64,000 nucleotides of DNA. It comes from Neobacillus mesonae (GTDB taxonomy: Bacteria; Bacillota; Bacilli; Bacillales; Cytobacillaceae). Shown here piece after piece: positions 41,665 to 50,312 of this stretch. The stretch lies in the NCBI RefSeq assembly GCF_001636315.1, contig NZ_KV440949.1:5350084-5414083 (forward strand), written 5' to 3'. Numbering within the stretch: the stretch's first letter is position 1; each line of letters opens with the position of its first letter. A model generated the notes under the pieces. That model had not been told where the DNA came from. It saw nothing but the letters and a program-made list of their open reading frames with translations, and made no database searches. A program made the translations under genes and the position numbers.

Positions 41665-42390
41665 TTACTCTGTTTCTTCCATTAAAAGCAATTGATCGCC
41701 GACTTTTACTTGCCCTGTTTTTTTAACAGAAGCATAGACGCCGAAGTGCATATTCATTTCATCGTATACCTTTTTTAACAAAGAGAGGTCGCGCACTAGC
41801 GTTTCAGGGTCGATGGTGATCATTGCACAGCGTTCACAAAATTGATCCACTTGCAACTCAACGTTCCCGATTGATAATCTCTTCCCAATCCAGTCCTTTT
41901 CGTTGATCGACTCTTCCTCTACAGTCACGATAAAATTCGGCCGAAAGCGGCGTGCATCTAATCGCTCACCCCATAGTTCTTCAAGCTTTCTTATCGTAGT
42001 ATCAGTTACAATCAGGATGCTGGCAGTATCTACGGACAGAAGCTCAGGGGTTACCGGATGCGGTGCTTGAACACTTGTCATCGAGATTTTTTTTGGATAA
42101 TAGGGTTGAATTTCCGTTAATAATGCTTCATCCCAGCGGAATTCCCGGCCATCAGGTGAAACAACTGTTATTTCTTCATTTAAAAGGCTTGCCTTGTAAG
42201 CAAGCATATTCGGAATCTGTCTTGCTGTAATAAAACTTTCCCAGCCTGTCTTCTCTGCATCATAGAAGGCGCAAAAACGATCGCCGTGTAAACCGTATGT
42301 TTCAATTTGACATGAATCCAATGGTTCACCCGCTAATGATTTGACAGGATAGCGCGTGATGCTGCTTATAGTACCAACCTTTACAGCCAT
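41665..42390 (-). CDS. MOSC-domain protein (YiiM/MARC-like)
   Basis: A 241-residue protein with an N-terminal MOSC beta-barrel (SITRYPVKSLAGEPL, then GLHGDRFCAF) and a C-terminal MOSC domain whose conserved Cys is in QFCERCAMITIDPET (about residue 193). These proteins bind the molybdenum cofactor and reduce N-hydroxylated compounds or act in Moco sulphur chemistry (family knowledge). Monocistronic. Confidence 0.9.
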   Translation of the reverse strand: MAVKVGTISSITRYPVKSLAGEPLDSCQIETYGLHGDRFCAFYDAEKTGWESFITARQIPNMLAYKASLLNEEITVVSPDGREFRWDEALLTEIQPYYPKKISMTSVQAPHPVTPELLSVDTASILIVTDTTIRKLEELWGERLDARRFRPNFIVTVEEESINEKDWIGKRLSIGNVELQVDQFCERCAMITIDPETLVRDLSLLKKVYDEMNMHFGVYASVKKTGQVKVGDQLLLMEETE

Positions 42391-42437
42391 CGATTCTCCC
42401 CCTAAATAATATGATTTACAATAACCATCCCCGAGCC

Positions 42438-42503
42438 TTACTCAAATATTGGGCTTAATGCTTTTTCATTATGAACTCGTTCCATTACTTCCGCAAGCAA
42501 CTG
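42438..42503 (-). pseudogene. 3'-end remnant of a second prs gene
   Basis: The minus strand encodes QLLAEVMERVHNEKALSPIF plus Glu and a TAA stop, closely matching the C-terminus of the Prs protein 2 kb away (LLAEAIERIHNEKAVSPLFE). Upstream the frame is lost within a few codons (a short deletion near LSVAP) and nothing else of the gene remains. It is a decayed duplicate or recombination scar. Confidence 0.8.
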
Positions 42504-42677
42504 AGCTTAATATTCAAATATTTTTAATAAATTAAAAAATATACAAGATTTTTATTCACCTATATATTTTCAAAACTATTGGATACCATTCACAATATTC
42601 TTCACTCTAGAAATTGGGTTAGTCCCCATGAATTTTAAAGATTGAGTTGATCACGACTGACCTTGCTAATCTACTAT

Positions 42678-43604
42678 TCAAATTTTATACTCGAGGGTTT
42701 TGGCTAAGCCCTGTTTATACGGGGTGCGTGGCAGTTGGCCAATATGTCGTTCATATTTTCCTCCATCTAACACAACAGGTTCTTCATTTAAATAATACAT
42801 TTCTACCACTTCACGCATTCCACGATTGAAAAAACCAAGGAACCGAATCATATTTTTGCTTATCGTCGCTACTTTTTTATCATAATGCGTGATTTGTCTA
42901 AGCGTATCTATTATTTCTTCTCCGGTAATGACATCATACCCTGGAATATTCCAATTTTGGCCATAAGCTTTCTCCGTCATGGCCAAATTCACAAGTGCTT
43001 TGGCTCCATCAGGGGTATAAATAAATTCTCTGGGAATTCTTTGGTCTCCGACGTATCTGGATTTCTTACTCTTCTTAATATTCTTAAGGGTATAATGCAA
43101 AATAGTGTTTTCTGCGTTGGGACCGTAAAAATCAGGGAAGTGGGCAATGACGGCTGAAACACCTGATTCCCTTATCATTGTCTCCACTTGAAGCCGGATT
43201 TTTCCTTTTTTTGTATGAGGGTTTTTCAGTGTTGTTTCGTCCACTTTCTTTCCATTGCTTCTTCCATAGGCGTAAATATTATCAACGATTGCCAGTTTTG
43301 CATCGCTTTCCTTGGCAACAGTCACAACATTTGTGGCAAGTCTCAGTAACTTCTTCTCCCATTCTTCGTAAGGAATGTTTGCCGCATGAAATATAACATC
43401 GACCCCTTGAGCAGCTTCTCTTACATCATCAAGTCGATAAATATCTCCTGGAAAAATCGACACAATGGAATCTGCTGCGAACAATTTTTCCAGTTTTGAA
43501 CGCGTACGGGCAAAGGCGGTCACTGGAATCCCTCTCCCCGTTAATTCCCTTACAATCGAATACCCCATGCCGCCTGACGCACCTAAAACTAAAGCTTTTT
43601 TCAT
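42678..43604 (-). CDS. NAD(P)-dependent epimerase/dehydratase-family protein
   Basis: Extended SDR-like protein of 308 residues with GASGGMG cofactor motif (8-14), FPGDIYRLDDV (adenine-ring Asp) and FHAANIPYEEW. The usual YxxxK is not clear (YAYGRSNGKK), so it may act as a reductase/isomerase with altered chemistry or as a redox sensor. GGAGGGA precedes the ATG. It lies behind a TetR-type operator and next to the TetR gene on the same strand. Confidence 0.82.
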   Translation of the reverse strand: MKKALVLGASGGMGYSIVRELTGRGIPVTAFARTRSKLEKLFAADSIVSIFPGDIYRLDDVREAAQGVDVIFHAANIPYEEWEKKLLRLATNVVTVAKESDAKLAIVDNIYAYGRSNGKKVDETTLKNPHTKKGKIRLQVETMIRESGVSAVIAHFPDFYGPNAENTILHYTLKNIKKSKKSRYVGDQRIPREFIYTPDGAKALVNLAMTEKAYGQNWNIPGYDVITGEEIIDTLRQITHYDKKVATISKNMIRFLGFFNRGMREVVEMYYLNEEPVVLDGGKYERHIGQLPRTPYKQGLAKTLEYKI

Positions 43605-43625
43605 AAAAAAATCCCTCCCAGCATT

Positions 43626-43644
43626 AATTGACCACTGTTCAATT
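43626..43644. promoter_or_regulatory. probable TetR operator before the SDR gene
   Basis: Imperfect palindrome AATTGACCACTGTTCAATT, 22 bp upstream of the SDR start. It shares TTGACCACTG with the site before tetR. Confidence 0.7.
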
Positions 43645-43657
43645 ATAGTTAAAAAAA

Positions 43658-44227
43658 TTATTTAATGGACTTCAACAAAAATTCAGCATGAGCCTCTGCC
43701 AAGTCTCTTACATCTTCAAAGCTGTCCACGTGCCGGCAATAATGTGTGATAAATCCATGTAGAGACAAAAACATGAGCCATATTTCCTGTACCTTCATTT
43801 TCTTCACGCTTAAGTGAGAAATACTCTGAGCAAAATTTTCATAGGTCCTACTTGGTCCTTGGTTTACAAGATTTCTAACTTCTTCATCCTTGATCAGAAA
43901 CATGATTTCATAATGGCTTTGATGATTCAGACCAAATTCGATAAAAGCGACCAGTAGCTGTTTCAGTTTGCCGATTGGATTAAGATTCTGTTCAAGAACA
44001 TCACGAAGCTTTTTATTCAGCAAATCAAAATGCTCTTCTACTAGGGCAGAAAATAGTTCGGCCTTATTCTTAAAATGGTAATAGATCGCACCGTGGCTAT
44101 AGCCAAGTTCTTTGGCAATTTGCCTCATAGAAACATGCTGATAGCCTTTGCTTACAAATAAATCTCTTGCTGCATCCATTATCATATCCCGAGTTAATTC
44201 TTGCTGGACAATCTTTCGCGGTGACAT
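43658..44227 (-). CDS. TetR-family transcriptional regulator
   Basis: A 189-residue repressor with the canonical HTH (VSMRQIAKELGYSHGAIYYHFK, residues about 27-48, here quoted as SMRQIAKELGYSHGAIYYHF) and an all-helical ligand domain. GGAGGA precedes the ATG. Two matching operator-like dyads, before its own gene and before the SDR gene, indicate a small autoregulated unit. Confidence 0.9.
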   Translation of the reverse strand: MSPRKIVQQELTRDMIMDAARDLFVSKGYQHVSMRQIAKELGYSHGAIYYHFKNKAELFSALVEEHFDLLNKKLRDVLEQNLNPIGKLKQLLVAFIEFGLNHQSHYEIMFLIKDEEVRNLVNQGPSRTYENFAQSISHLSVKKMKVQEIWLMFLSLHGFITHYCRHVDSFEDVRDLAEAHAEFLLKSIK

Positions 44228-44241
44228 TTTTTCCTCCTTAT

Positions 44242-44256
44242 TTGACCACTGGTTAA
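44242..44256. promoter_or_regulatory. probable TetR operator before tetR
   Basis: TTGACCACTGGTTAA, a near-perfect palindrome 14 bp upstream of the tetR start and matching the dyad at 43626-43644. Confidence 0.7.
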
Positions 44257-44417
44257 TTAATATTATAAATTATTTTTTATTACCTGTATAGTATTTCCAT
44301 TGTAATTTTCTTTAGCGAAAGCAACGGAAACGATCAATGTTATAACACATATAAGCTCAGTTGATGCAAATGTAGCTACCAATTATGCAAAACGGACGGG
44401 GCATAAAAAATTAATAA

Positions 44418-44448
44418 AACGCACAGCATCATGTTTCTGCTGTGCGTT
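44418..44448 (-). terminator. terminator of prs
   Basis: Perfect 11-bp stem AACGCACAGCA / TGCTGTGCGTT with a 9-base loop, exiting on the minus strand into TTTATTAATTTTTT, 42 bases past the prs stop. Confidence 0.85.
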
Positions 44449-44490
44449 AATTGTTTTGAATATGTTGTATAATGTAGAACATATGAGCAA

Positions 44491-45441
44491 TTATTCAAAT
44501 AAAGGACTTACCGCTTTTTCATTATGAATTCGCTCAATTGCTTCCGCAAGCAATGGGGCAACGGATAAGGCGGTTATTTTATTATGCAGTTTTTCATCCG
44601 ACAGCTTTATTGTATTCGTCACCACTAATTCTTTAATCGACGATGACATGATTCGCTCAATAGCTGGTCCTGAGAAAACTGGATGGGTACAGCAGGCGTA
44701 CACTGCTTTTGCCCCTTCTTCCATTAAAGCGTTGGCCCCGGAAGTGATGGTTCCGGCTGTATCAATTAAATCGTCGACAATAATGGCATTTTTTCCATGA
44801 ATGTTGCCAATAATGTGCATGATGTTGGATGTATCATGTTCTGGACGGCGGCGGTCGATCAATGCGATCGGTGCATTTAATAGACTGGCCAATTTTCTCG
44901 CCCGAACAACACCACCATTATGAGGTGCCACAATCACTATGTCTTCCAAATCTTTTTTCGAAAAATAGTCGGCAAGAATTGGAATCCCGGTAAGATGATC
45001 CACCGGCATGTCAAAGAAGCCTTGTGTTTGCGGCGCATGGAAGTCCACGGTTAGGATTCTAGTTGCCCCTGCCGTTTCCAAAAGGTTAGCTATCAGCTTC
45101 GCGGTGATCGGCTCACGGGATCTTGCTTTACGATCCTGGCGTGCATAGCTATAATAAGGGATAACAACAGTAATTTCCTTTGCTGAAGCTCGCTTCAATG
45201 CATCAATCATGATTAAAAGCTCCATAAGATGTTCGTTTGTCGGCTGTGAAGTAGATTGCACGACAAACACTTCGCTTCCGCGAACGCTTTCTTCAATATT
45301 GATTTGGATTTCCCCGTCGCTAAATTGCGTCACAGAACATTTACCAATCCCGCAGCCAAGGGCCGCCGCTATTTCTTTGGCAAGTTCGTTATTCGAATTT
45401 AATGAAAACATTTTAAAATTCTTTTTTAATTTGTAAGACAC
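44491..45441 (-). CDS. prs: ribose-phosphate pyrophosphokinase
   Basis: Makes PRPP from ribose 5-phosphate and ATP; 316 residues as usual. Visible are the ATP-region KKNFKMFSLNSN, the catalytic RQDRKARSREPITAK flexible loop (about 99-113), the PRPP-binding IVDDLIDTAGTI loop (about 223) and DFHAPQTQGFF. It starts at GTG 7 bases after GGAGG. It stands alone rather than behind glmU, which suggests a second Prs copy in this genome (inference). A tandem 52-bp repeat array lies just upstream. Confidence 0.95.
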   Translation of the reverse strand: MSYKLKKNFKMFSLNSNNELAKEIAAALGCGIGKCSVTQFSDGEIQINIEESVRGSEVFVVQSTSQPTNEHLMELLIMIDALKRASAKEITVVIPYYSYARQDRKARSREPITAKLIANLLETAGATRILTVDFHAPQTQGFFDMPVDHLTGIPILADYFSKKDLEDIVIVAPHNGGVVRARKLASLLNAPIALIDRRRPEHDTSNIMHIIGNIHGKNAIIVDDLIDTAGTITSGANALMEEGAKAVYACCTHPVFSGPAIERIMSSSIKELVVTNTIKLSDEKLHNKITALSVAPLLAEAIERIHNEKAVSPLFE

Positions 45442-45570
45442 CGTATTTCCTCCATGCAAAATAATTTTGTCTATTTTTTATTTTACATGAATAAAAGGAA
45501 TTTCGACATCTTTTAATCTATGATTTTTAAAAACGTTTTATTCGTTGTGGCTAATGTGAAAAATTTATTG

Positions 45571-46246
45571 ATTTTGGGCAATGGACAAAGCCTCAAATGA
45601 CCGATTCTTTATTAATCCACTTGTTTTGGGCAATGGACATGGCTTCCATTGACCTTTTCTTTGAAAAACAAATAGTTTAGGGCAATGAACATGGCTCCCA
45701 TTGACCTTTTCTTTTAAAATCAATTAGTTTTAGGCAATGCACATGGCTTCCATTGACCTTTTCTTTGAAAAACAAATAGTTTAGGGCAATGCGCGGGGCT
45801 CCCATTGACCTTTTCTTTAAATATCAATTAGTTTTAGGTAATGCACATGGCTTCCATTGACCTTTTCTTTCAAAAATCAACTAATTTTGGGCAATGAACA
45901 AAGCTTCCATTGACCGTTTCTTTCATAATCAAATAGTTTTGGGCAATGAACAGGGCTTCCATTGACCGTTTCTTTAAATATCAATTAGTTTTAGGCAATG
46001 GACATGGTTCCCATTGACCTTTTCTTTAAATATCAATTAGTTTTAGGCAATGGACATGGCTTCCATTGACCTTTTCTATTAAAACTATCTAGTTTTGGGC
46101 AATGGACATGGCTTCCTTTGACCTTTTCTTTTAAAATCAAATAGTTTTGGGCAATACACATGGCTCCCATTAACTGATTATTTAATGATCACTTTTTTTG
46201 GACAATGGACAAAGCCTCCTTTAACCGTTTCTTTAAAAATCAATCA
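45571..46246. repeat. tandem array 1: 13 units of 52 bp
   Basis: Thirteen head-to-tail units with an exact 52-bp period. The conserved core reads GGGCAATGGACATGG then CTTCCATTGACC, followed by TTTTCTTT and an AT-rich spacer ending ATAG/TTAG. CAATGG and CCATTG form a hairpin-capable inverted repeat in each unit. Units differ at 5-25% of positions, with the outer units most diverged. It occupies the whole gap between prs and the RQC-domain gene. No ORF spans it. Confidence 0.92.
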
Positions 46247-46354
46247 CATCCAGGTCATGTGCTCATGTTACTATGACCACTTTCGTCTATCTCAAATGAA
46301 ACTGCCATCTTGAACAAATCCCCATCGTTTCAATGTCTAATATACATCCCATCG

Positions 46355-47161
46355 TTAGTCAATAACACGCGCCACTTCATGACCGCATGTTTTGCATGTC
46401 CCGTGCAGGACAATTCCATATTTTGATTCTTTAACGGTATAATTTTCAATTTGGACGACATCACAACAATTGGAACACCAAACATTTCGTTCCAGTGATT
46501 TTCGAGTTTCTGCAGGAATGGATAGCCATTTTTTATTTGCAGAGAAAGAAATTGTTTCTTCTTTTGGTTTTTTATTGATATCACCTTTTGCTTGTTCAAG
46601 CACTTCTATTACTTCCTCAATTCTGGATTTCACCTTTTTATATTCAAATGAATGCCATGCATTAAGAATCACGATGAAGTCTTTATTCCCCGAGTCCGCG
46701 ATCTTATCCAATAATAGAAAAATCATCCTGCGGTCCAGATCCTTCAACGTTTCAACGAATTCATATTCTTGATATTCAGCAGCCTCTAAGAGTTTTATAA
46801 AAAGTTCTTCGGTATACGTTTCGCGTTCTATCTCCCAGCCTTTATCGGTATAGACAAGTAATGGAATTCCGAAATCATATTCTATGGCTAAATAATCATG
46901 TATAATCATCCAATCGACCATGGCGAGAATTTCTTTCTGGGAAGTTCCCTGAAAAGCACCATATACCGGACTATGTTCCATGCCACGTTCTAAAATTCTC
47001 TGATCCTTTGATCCGGCAAGAATTTTAGCCAGCATTGTGCGACCTCCGCTCATTATTAAATCATCGGCACCACGAAGAATAATTTTTATCTCATGATCAG
47101 ATATTGTTTTAATTCCCATTGGATTAAGTTCAACTTGTCCTCTTTTTACTTTTTTACCCAT
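46355..47161 (-). CDS. RQC-type winged-helix DNA-binding protein with C-terminal zinc ribbon (RQC-minor-like)
   Basis: A 268-residue protein whose residues about 30-110 match the RQC winged helix of RecQ helicases (ILAGSKDQRILERG, SPVYGAFQGTS, MIIHDYLAIEY, YTDKGWEIE) without helicase domains. A helical middle is followed by a C-terminal zinc ribbon (CSNCCD ... CKTCGHE, residues about 231-262). Stand-alone RQC proteins in Bacillota have been called RQC-minor; their role is not established. Its gene ends 109 bp from tandem array 1. Confidence 0.78.
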   Translation of the reverse strand: MGKKVKRGQVELNPMGIKTISDHEIKIILRGADDLIMSGGRTMLAKILAGSKDQRILERGMEHSPVYGAFQGTSQKEILAMVDWMIIHDYLAIEYDFGIPLLVYTDKGWEIERETYTEELFIKLLEAAEYQEYEFVETLKDLDRRMIFLLLDKIADSGNKDFIVILNAWHSFEYKKVKSRIEEVIEVLEQAKGDINKKPKEETISFSANKKWLSIPAETRKSLERNVWCSNCCDVVQIENYTVKESKYGIVLHGTCKTCGHEVARVID

Positions 47162-47247
47162 GTTTGGCCCTCATTCTATTTTAAAATATATATTAAGTAT
47201 GACCATTTATAAGGAAGGTTGATACTATTAACAAACTCCGAAATAAA

Positions 47248-47751
47248 TTACTTTAGCTTCTGTTTTTCCCAATAATCATAAATAAAATCTTTAAACAATT
47301 GATTTAATGCAGCCTTTTTTTGTTTCATCAACCATTCTGCCTGGTCAATCGGCAGCTTTAGTTTTATTTTCACTTCTTCATCAGGCATTTCCACTTTCCT
47401 AATTTCCTCGAGCGTAATCCCATCTTCAATATTTGGGAAGCACGCCTCATTTTCATGGACTATATGGAAATCACCATACTCCTGTATATCCTCTAGCTCA
47501 ACGTATAAATTCAGCTGCGGAAGACCACCCGACAGACTGTTAACGTGCATAATCAGGTTTAGTAATCTGCCGTCCTCTAATTCTATTTCAACAATTAGAT
47601 TATCCAGATTTTTATATTTTTTCACGACCACTTCACTTACAATGATGTCCAATTGTAGAGAGAAGCCTTCAGTGGATTCATAGATATAAATCGCACTATT
47701 AAAAATGTAAACACTTTCTCCATCTATTTTAATTGCTCTCGCTTTATTCAT
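47248..47751 (-). CDS. hypothetical protein
   Basis: A 167-residue acidic protein with a beta-rich N-terminal two-thirds (SVYIFNSAIYIYES, LIVEIELEDGRLLNLIM) and a helical, basic C-terminus (AEWLMKQKKAALNQLFKDF). No family recognised. It precedes the RQC-domain gene on the same strand with an 86-bp gap. Confidence 0.6.
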   Translation of the reverse strand: MNKARAIKIDGESVYIFNSAIYIYESTEGFSLQLDIIVSEVVVKKYKNLDNLIVEIELEDGRLLNLIMHVNSLSGGLPQLNLYVELEDIQEYGDFHIVHENEACFPNIEDGITLEEIRKVEMPDEEVKIKLKLPIDQAEWLMKQKKAALNQLFKDFIYDYWEKQKLK

Positions 47752-47777
47752 AAAACTGCTCCTCCAAAGGAAGCACA

Positions 47778-47836
47778 GGGTCCGGTTCTTCTGCTTCCTA
47801 AAAACAATTCGAAGAAAGCACGAGAACCGTCCTCCC
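47778..47836. repeat. dispersed palindromic element, copy 7
   Basis: GGGTCCGGTTCTTCTGCTTCC and AGAACCGTCCTCCC arms (in part), with a slightly longer loop than other copies; 10 bp beyond the acetyltransferase stop. Confidence 0.75.
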
Positions 47837-47845
47837 TATGCTTCA

Positions 47846-48292
47846 TTAAAAGTTTAACTCTAACCATTCGTCAGTTTCTTTAAAGCCAAATTTTTTGTAA
47901 ACTGGTCTGCCCATTTTGGAAGCACCTAGCCATATTTTTGTAATTCTTGCATTTTTAGCTTCATTAACAACTTTGGATAGTAATTTTGTAGCGATGCCTT
48001 GGCCACGGTAATTTTCCTTGGTGTACATATTGGAGATATAGGCCTTTTTGCCGCTTTTATTTGTATAAGAAGGTGGGAAATCATAAAAAATGACAGCACC
48101 GCATGCGATGATTTCGTCTTGGTCTTCTACCAGCCACTGAATTAACGAACCGTCACTTAGTTTATTTTGAAAGAAAGTAAAAAGTTCCGTATCGATGTCT
48201 ATACTTGGCTCTATTCCTTCATCTACTAATTGCTTTTTCCTTAAGTCTACCAATTCGTCAATGTCATTGGTGGTTGCTTTACGATAATTCAA
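47846..48292 (-). CDS. GNAT-family N-acetyltransferase
   Basis: A 148-residue acetyltransferase. The acetyl-CoA pyrophosphate loop ENYRGQGIATKLL is at about residues 93-105 (R/Q-x-x-G-x-G/A), preceded by AYISNMYT and followed by the C-terminal WLGASKMGRPVYKKFGF. It starts at TTG after GGAGTG. Substrate unknown. Confidence 0.87.
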   Translation of the reverse strand: MNYRKATTNDIDELVDLRKKQLVDEGIEPSIDIDTELFTFFQNKLSDGSLIQWLVEDQDEIIACGAVIFYDFPPSYTNKSGKKAYISNMYTKENYRGQGIATKLLSKVVNEAKNARITKIWLGASKMGRPVYKKFGFKETDEWLELNF

Positions 48293-48612
48293 TTTTTTAA
48301 CACTCCTATATTAATTGAGTTATGTAAACTACACTAAATTCTTTTCCTTAATACCTTTCATTTTATCATGTATTCATATTCTCAACATATAAAAAGTCAA
48401 AAGCCCTTTTGTACCGTAAAAAGCGGAATGGTCCTTGTTTACCAAGTATAAAAAAGAAGCATGGTAATCTCCCCATGCTTCTATGTCTTTTATTTAATTA
48501 ATACATCTTCTAATACAGGTTCTTTAAGATATTAGATAATTTCCTGCAGGATTTAGCGACAGTTGCTCTGTGTTAAAGGTTAAACTGTGCAGCAGGTTTT
48601 TTCTTGCTCTCA

Positions 48613-48918
48613 TGTTCATTGAACCCTTCAATGTGCACTTCCTCGATGATTTTCCTTGCTTCCGTGTTCATTGGGGGCTTCAATGTGCACTTCTTCGTGG
48701 ATTTCTTTTGGCTCTCGTGTTCATTGAGCCCTTCAATGTGTACTTCTTCGATGATTTTCCTTGCTTCCGTGTTCATTGGGGGCTTCAATGTGCACCTCTT
48801 TGTGGATTTCTCTTGCTCTCGAGTTCATTGAATCCTTCAATGCGCACTTATTCGGTAATTTCTCTTGGCCTCGTGTTCATTGAACCCTTCAATGTGCACT
48901 TCTTCTGTAATCATGAAT
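48613..48918. repeat. tandem array 2: six units of 52 bp
   Basis: Units begin at about 48613, 48665, 48718, 48770, 48822 and 48874, with a core TGTTCATTGAACCC-TTCAATGTGCACTTC. CATTGAA and TTCAATG form a hairpin-capable inverted repeat. Units 1 and 3 resemble each other and units 2 and 4 resemble each other, giving a higher-order repeat of about 105 bp. It lies in the 648-bp gap between the acetyltransferase and sirtuin genes, next to an unassigned region (48293-48612). Confidence 0.9.
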
Positions 48919-48940
48919 CGTCCCATGCATGATTTATTCT

Positions 48941-49711
48941 TTAACAACTTAAATTTTTATCGATTTGCTCCAAAGTTTTTCCAATAAAGTCTTGAATAAC
49001 GTAAGTTCCAGCCCGATGGTCATAAGGAGTATCTCCCTTATTAATGATAATCAACGGGACGCCGCGTTTTCTGTATTGTGGAAAACTTGAAAATGGTGTC
49101 ACCTTGAGACTTGTACCCAACACTAAAATACAATCGGCTTGTTCTATGTATTGAAGAATGGTTTGAAATCCCTCCGCTGTAAACCATTCCCCGGCATCCC
49201 CAAACAAAACAACATCCGGCTTGATATAGCGGTCTTTTTCCCTTTTGGTTTGACAATCGTTGCAAACATAATATTCCTCCATTGTTTGCATTCGTAAAAC
49301 CATTTCCTCCGTTGGATAGATTTTTCCACAATTTAAACACGAGGCGGTTTTCATCGTTCCATGGAACTCGATGACATGTTGACATCCTGCTTTTTGATGA
49401 AGTCCGTCAATGTTTTGCGTAATAATATGCCGAACTTTACCCTGACCCTCCCATTTTGCCAGAATTTCATGTCCTTTATTTGGTATGGCATCAGGATGGT
49501 AAAGATGCTCAACTGCAAACTGATAAAAGTCTACCGGATTATTATAAAAATAATCCAATGAAAGGATGTATTCCGGCGCGTGCTGATATACACCTGTTTT
49601 CGACCGGAAATCCTTGATCCCCGACTCCGTGCTGATTCCGGCGCCTGTCAGCGCAACGATGTTTTCCGCGTATCTAATTAGATTGGTACATGTTTCGATA
49701 GTGCTAATCAT
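48941..49711 (-). CDS. NAD-dependent protein deacylase, sirtuin family
   Basis: A 256-residue Sir2 enzyme. The NAD loop GAGISTESGIKDFRS is at residues 23-37, TQNIDGLH at about 98, the catalytic His117 in EFHG, and zinc Cys pairs C125/C128 and C150/C153. The product O-acetyl-ADP-ribose connects it functionally with the macro-domain protein 2 kb upstream on the same strand. Ribosome-binding site is weak. Confidence 0.93.
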   Translation of the reverse strand: MISTIETCTNLIRYAENIVALTGAGISTESGIKDFRSKTGVYQHAPEYILSLDYFYNNPVDFYQFAVEHLYHPDAIPNKGHEILAKWEGQGKVRHIITQNIDGLHQKAGCQHVIEFHGTMKTASCLNCGKIYPTEEMVLRMQTMEEYYVCNDCQTKREKDRYIKPDVVLFGDAGEWFTAEGFQTILQYIEQADCILVLGTSLKVTPFSSFPQYRKRGVPLIIINKGDTPYDHRAGTYVIQDFIGKTLEQIDKNLSC

Positions 49712-49737
49712 TATAAAAACACCCCAAGTTCATCCTT

Positions 49738-50136
49738 TTATTCCTGATGGTTCATCTTCCAAGCCTTAAATTTCTCAAGGTCACCAACGACTTGTTTAAT
49801 AGCAAACCCAATTACAGCAGCATCATCAAATAGTCCTAATCCAACGATAAAATCCGGGATTAAATCCACCGGAGAAACAAAATAAATAATGGTAGCAATG
49901 ATTGTAATGATTGATTTTGCGGGGATTTCCCGATAATCTCCTTTAATCCATGCTTTAAATGCTTCAAATAAAAGCTGGAGATTTTCCCAAACCTCTGTCA
50001 GCCTGCCCTTTCTGTCATTCGCTTTGTTTATTGCTTTATATAAAAGGTTCTCAGCTTTTTCTTTATCTTGCATGTATTCTTTCGCTTTTGATTCATATTT
50101 TTTATAACCATTTTCATAATCCTTCTTTTTTAGCAT
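49738..50136 (-). CDS. DUF1232 (YkvA-like) membrane protein
   Basis: A 132-residue protein with a charged helical N-terminus and a C-terminal membrane hairpin containing the DUF1232 signature YFVSPVDLIPDFI then GLFDDAAVIGFAI. The ATG at 50136 has GGAGG 7 bases upstream and is preferred. Function of the family is unknown. It sits 26 bp before the sirtuin gene, a likely operon. Confidence 0.85.
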   Translation of the reverse strand: MLKKKDYENGYKKYESKAKEYMQDKEKAENLLYKAINKANDRKGRLTEVWENLQLLFEAFKAWIKGDYREIPAKSIITIIATIIYFVSPVDLIPDFIVGLGLFDDAAVIGFAIKQVVGDLEKFKAWKMNHQE

Positions 50137-50271
50137 AGCTCGTACCTCCTTGGTTTCCATTGGCTGCCGTACTAACTCCTAGCCTAGGCTTTTTGTTCCC
50201 AATTACTGAATTAACTTTTTTCCCGGACTTGCTGTCGCCAATCTAATTATAATTTATCATTAAAATACCAC

Positions 50272-50307
50272 AAAAGCGCAGGAAACAATCGTTTCAGCTG
50301 CGCTTTT
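50272..50307 (-). terminator. terminator of the globin gene
   Basis: AAAAGCGCAG / CTGCGCTTTT outer stem with an inner GAAAC/GTTTC stem, directly beyond the globin stop codon. Confidence 0.85.
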
Positions 50308-50312
50308 ATAAA

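Noticed and set aside
45571..46246. Tandem array 1 as a CRISPR array
   Set aside because: Period is fixed at 52 bp with no unique spacers; the between-core DNA is itself repetitive, repeats vary by several bases, and no cas genes occur nearby.
46330..46599. 89-codon minus-strand frame at the end of the RQC gene
   Set aside because: Overlaps the RQC-domain frame, where zinc-ribbon Cys codons prove which frame is used.
48570..48932. Plus-strand 120-codon and minus-strand 71-codon frames over array 2 as repeat proteins
   Set aside because: Both strands are open at once because the dimeric unit is close to a multiple of three; unit lengths of 52 and 53 break frame elsewhere, and start signals are poor.
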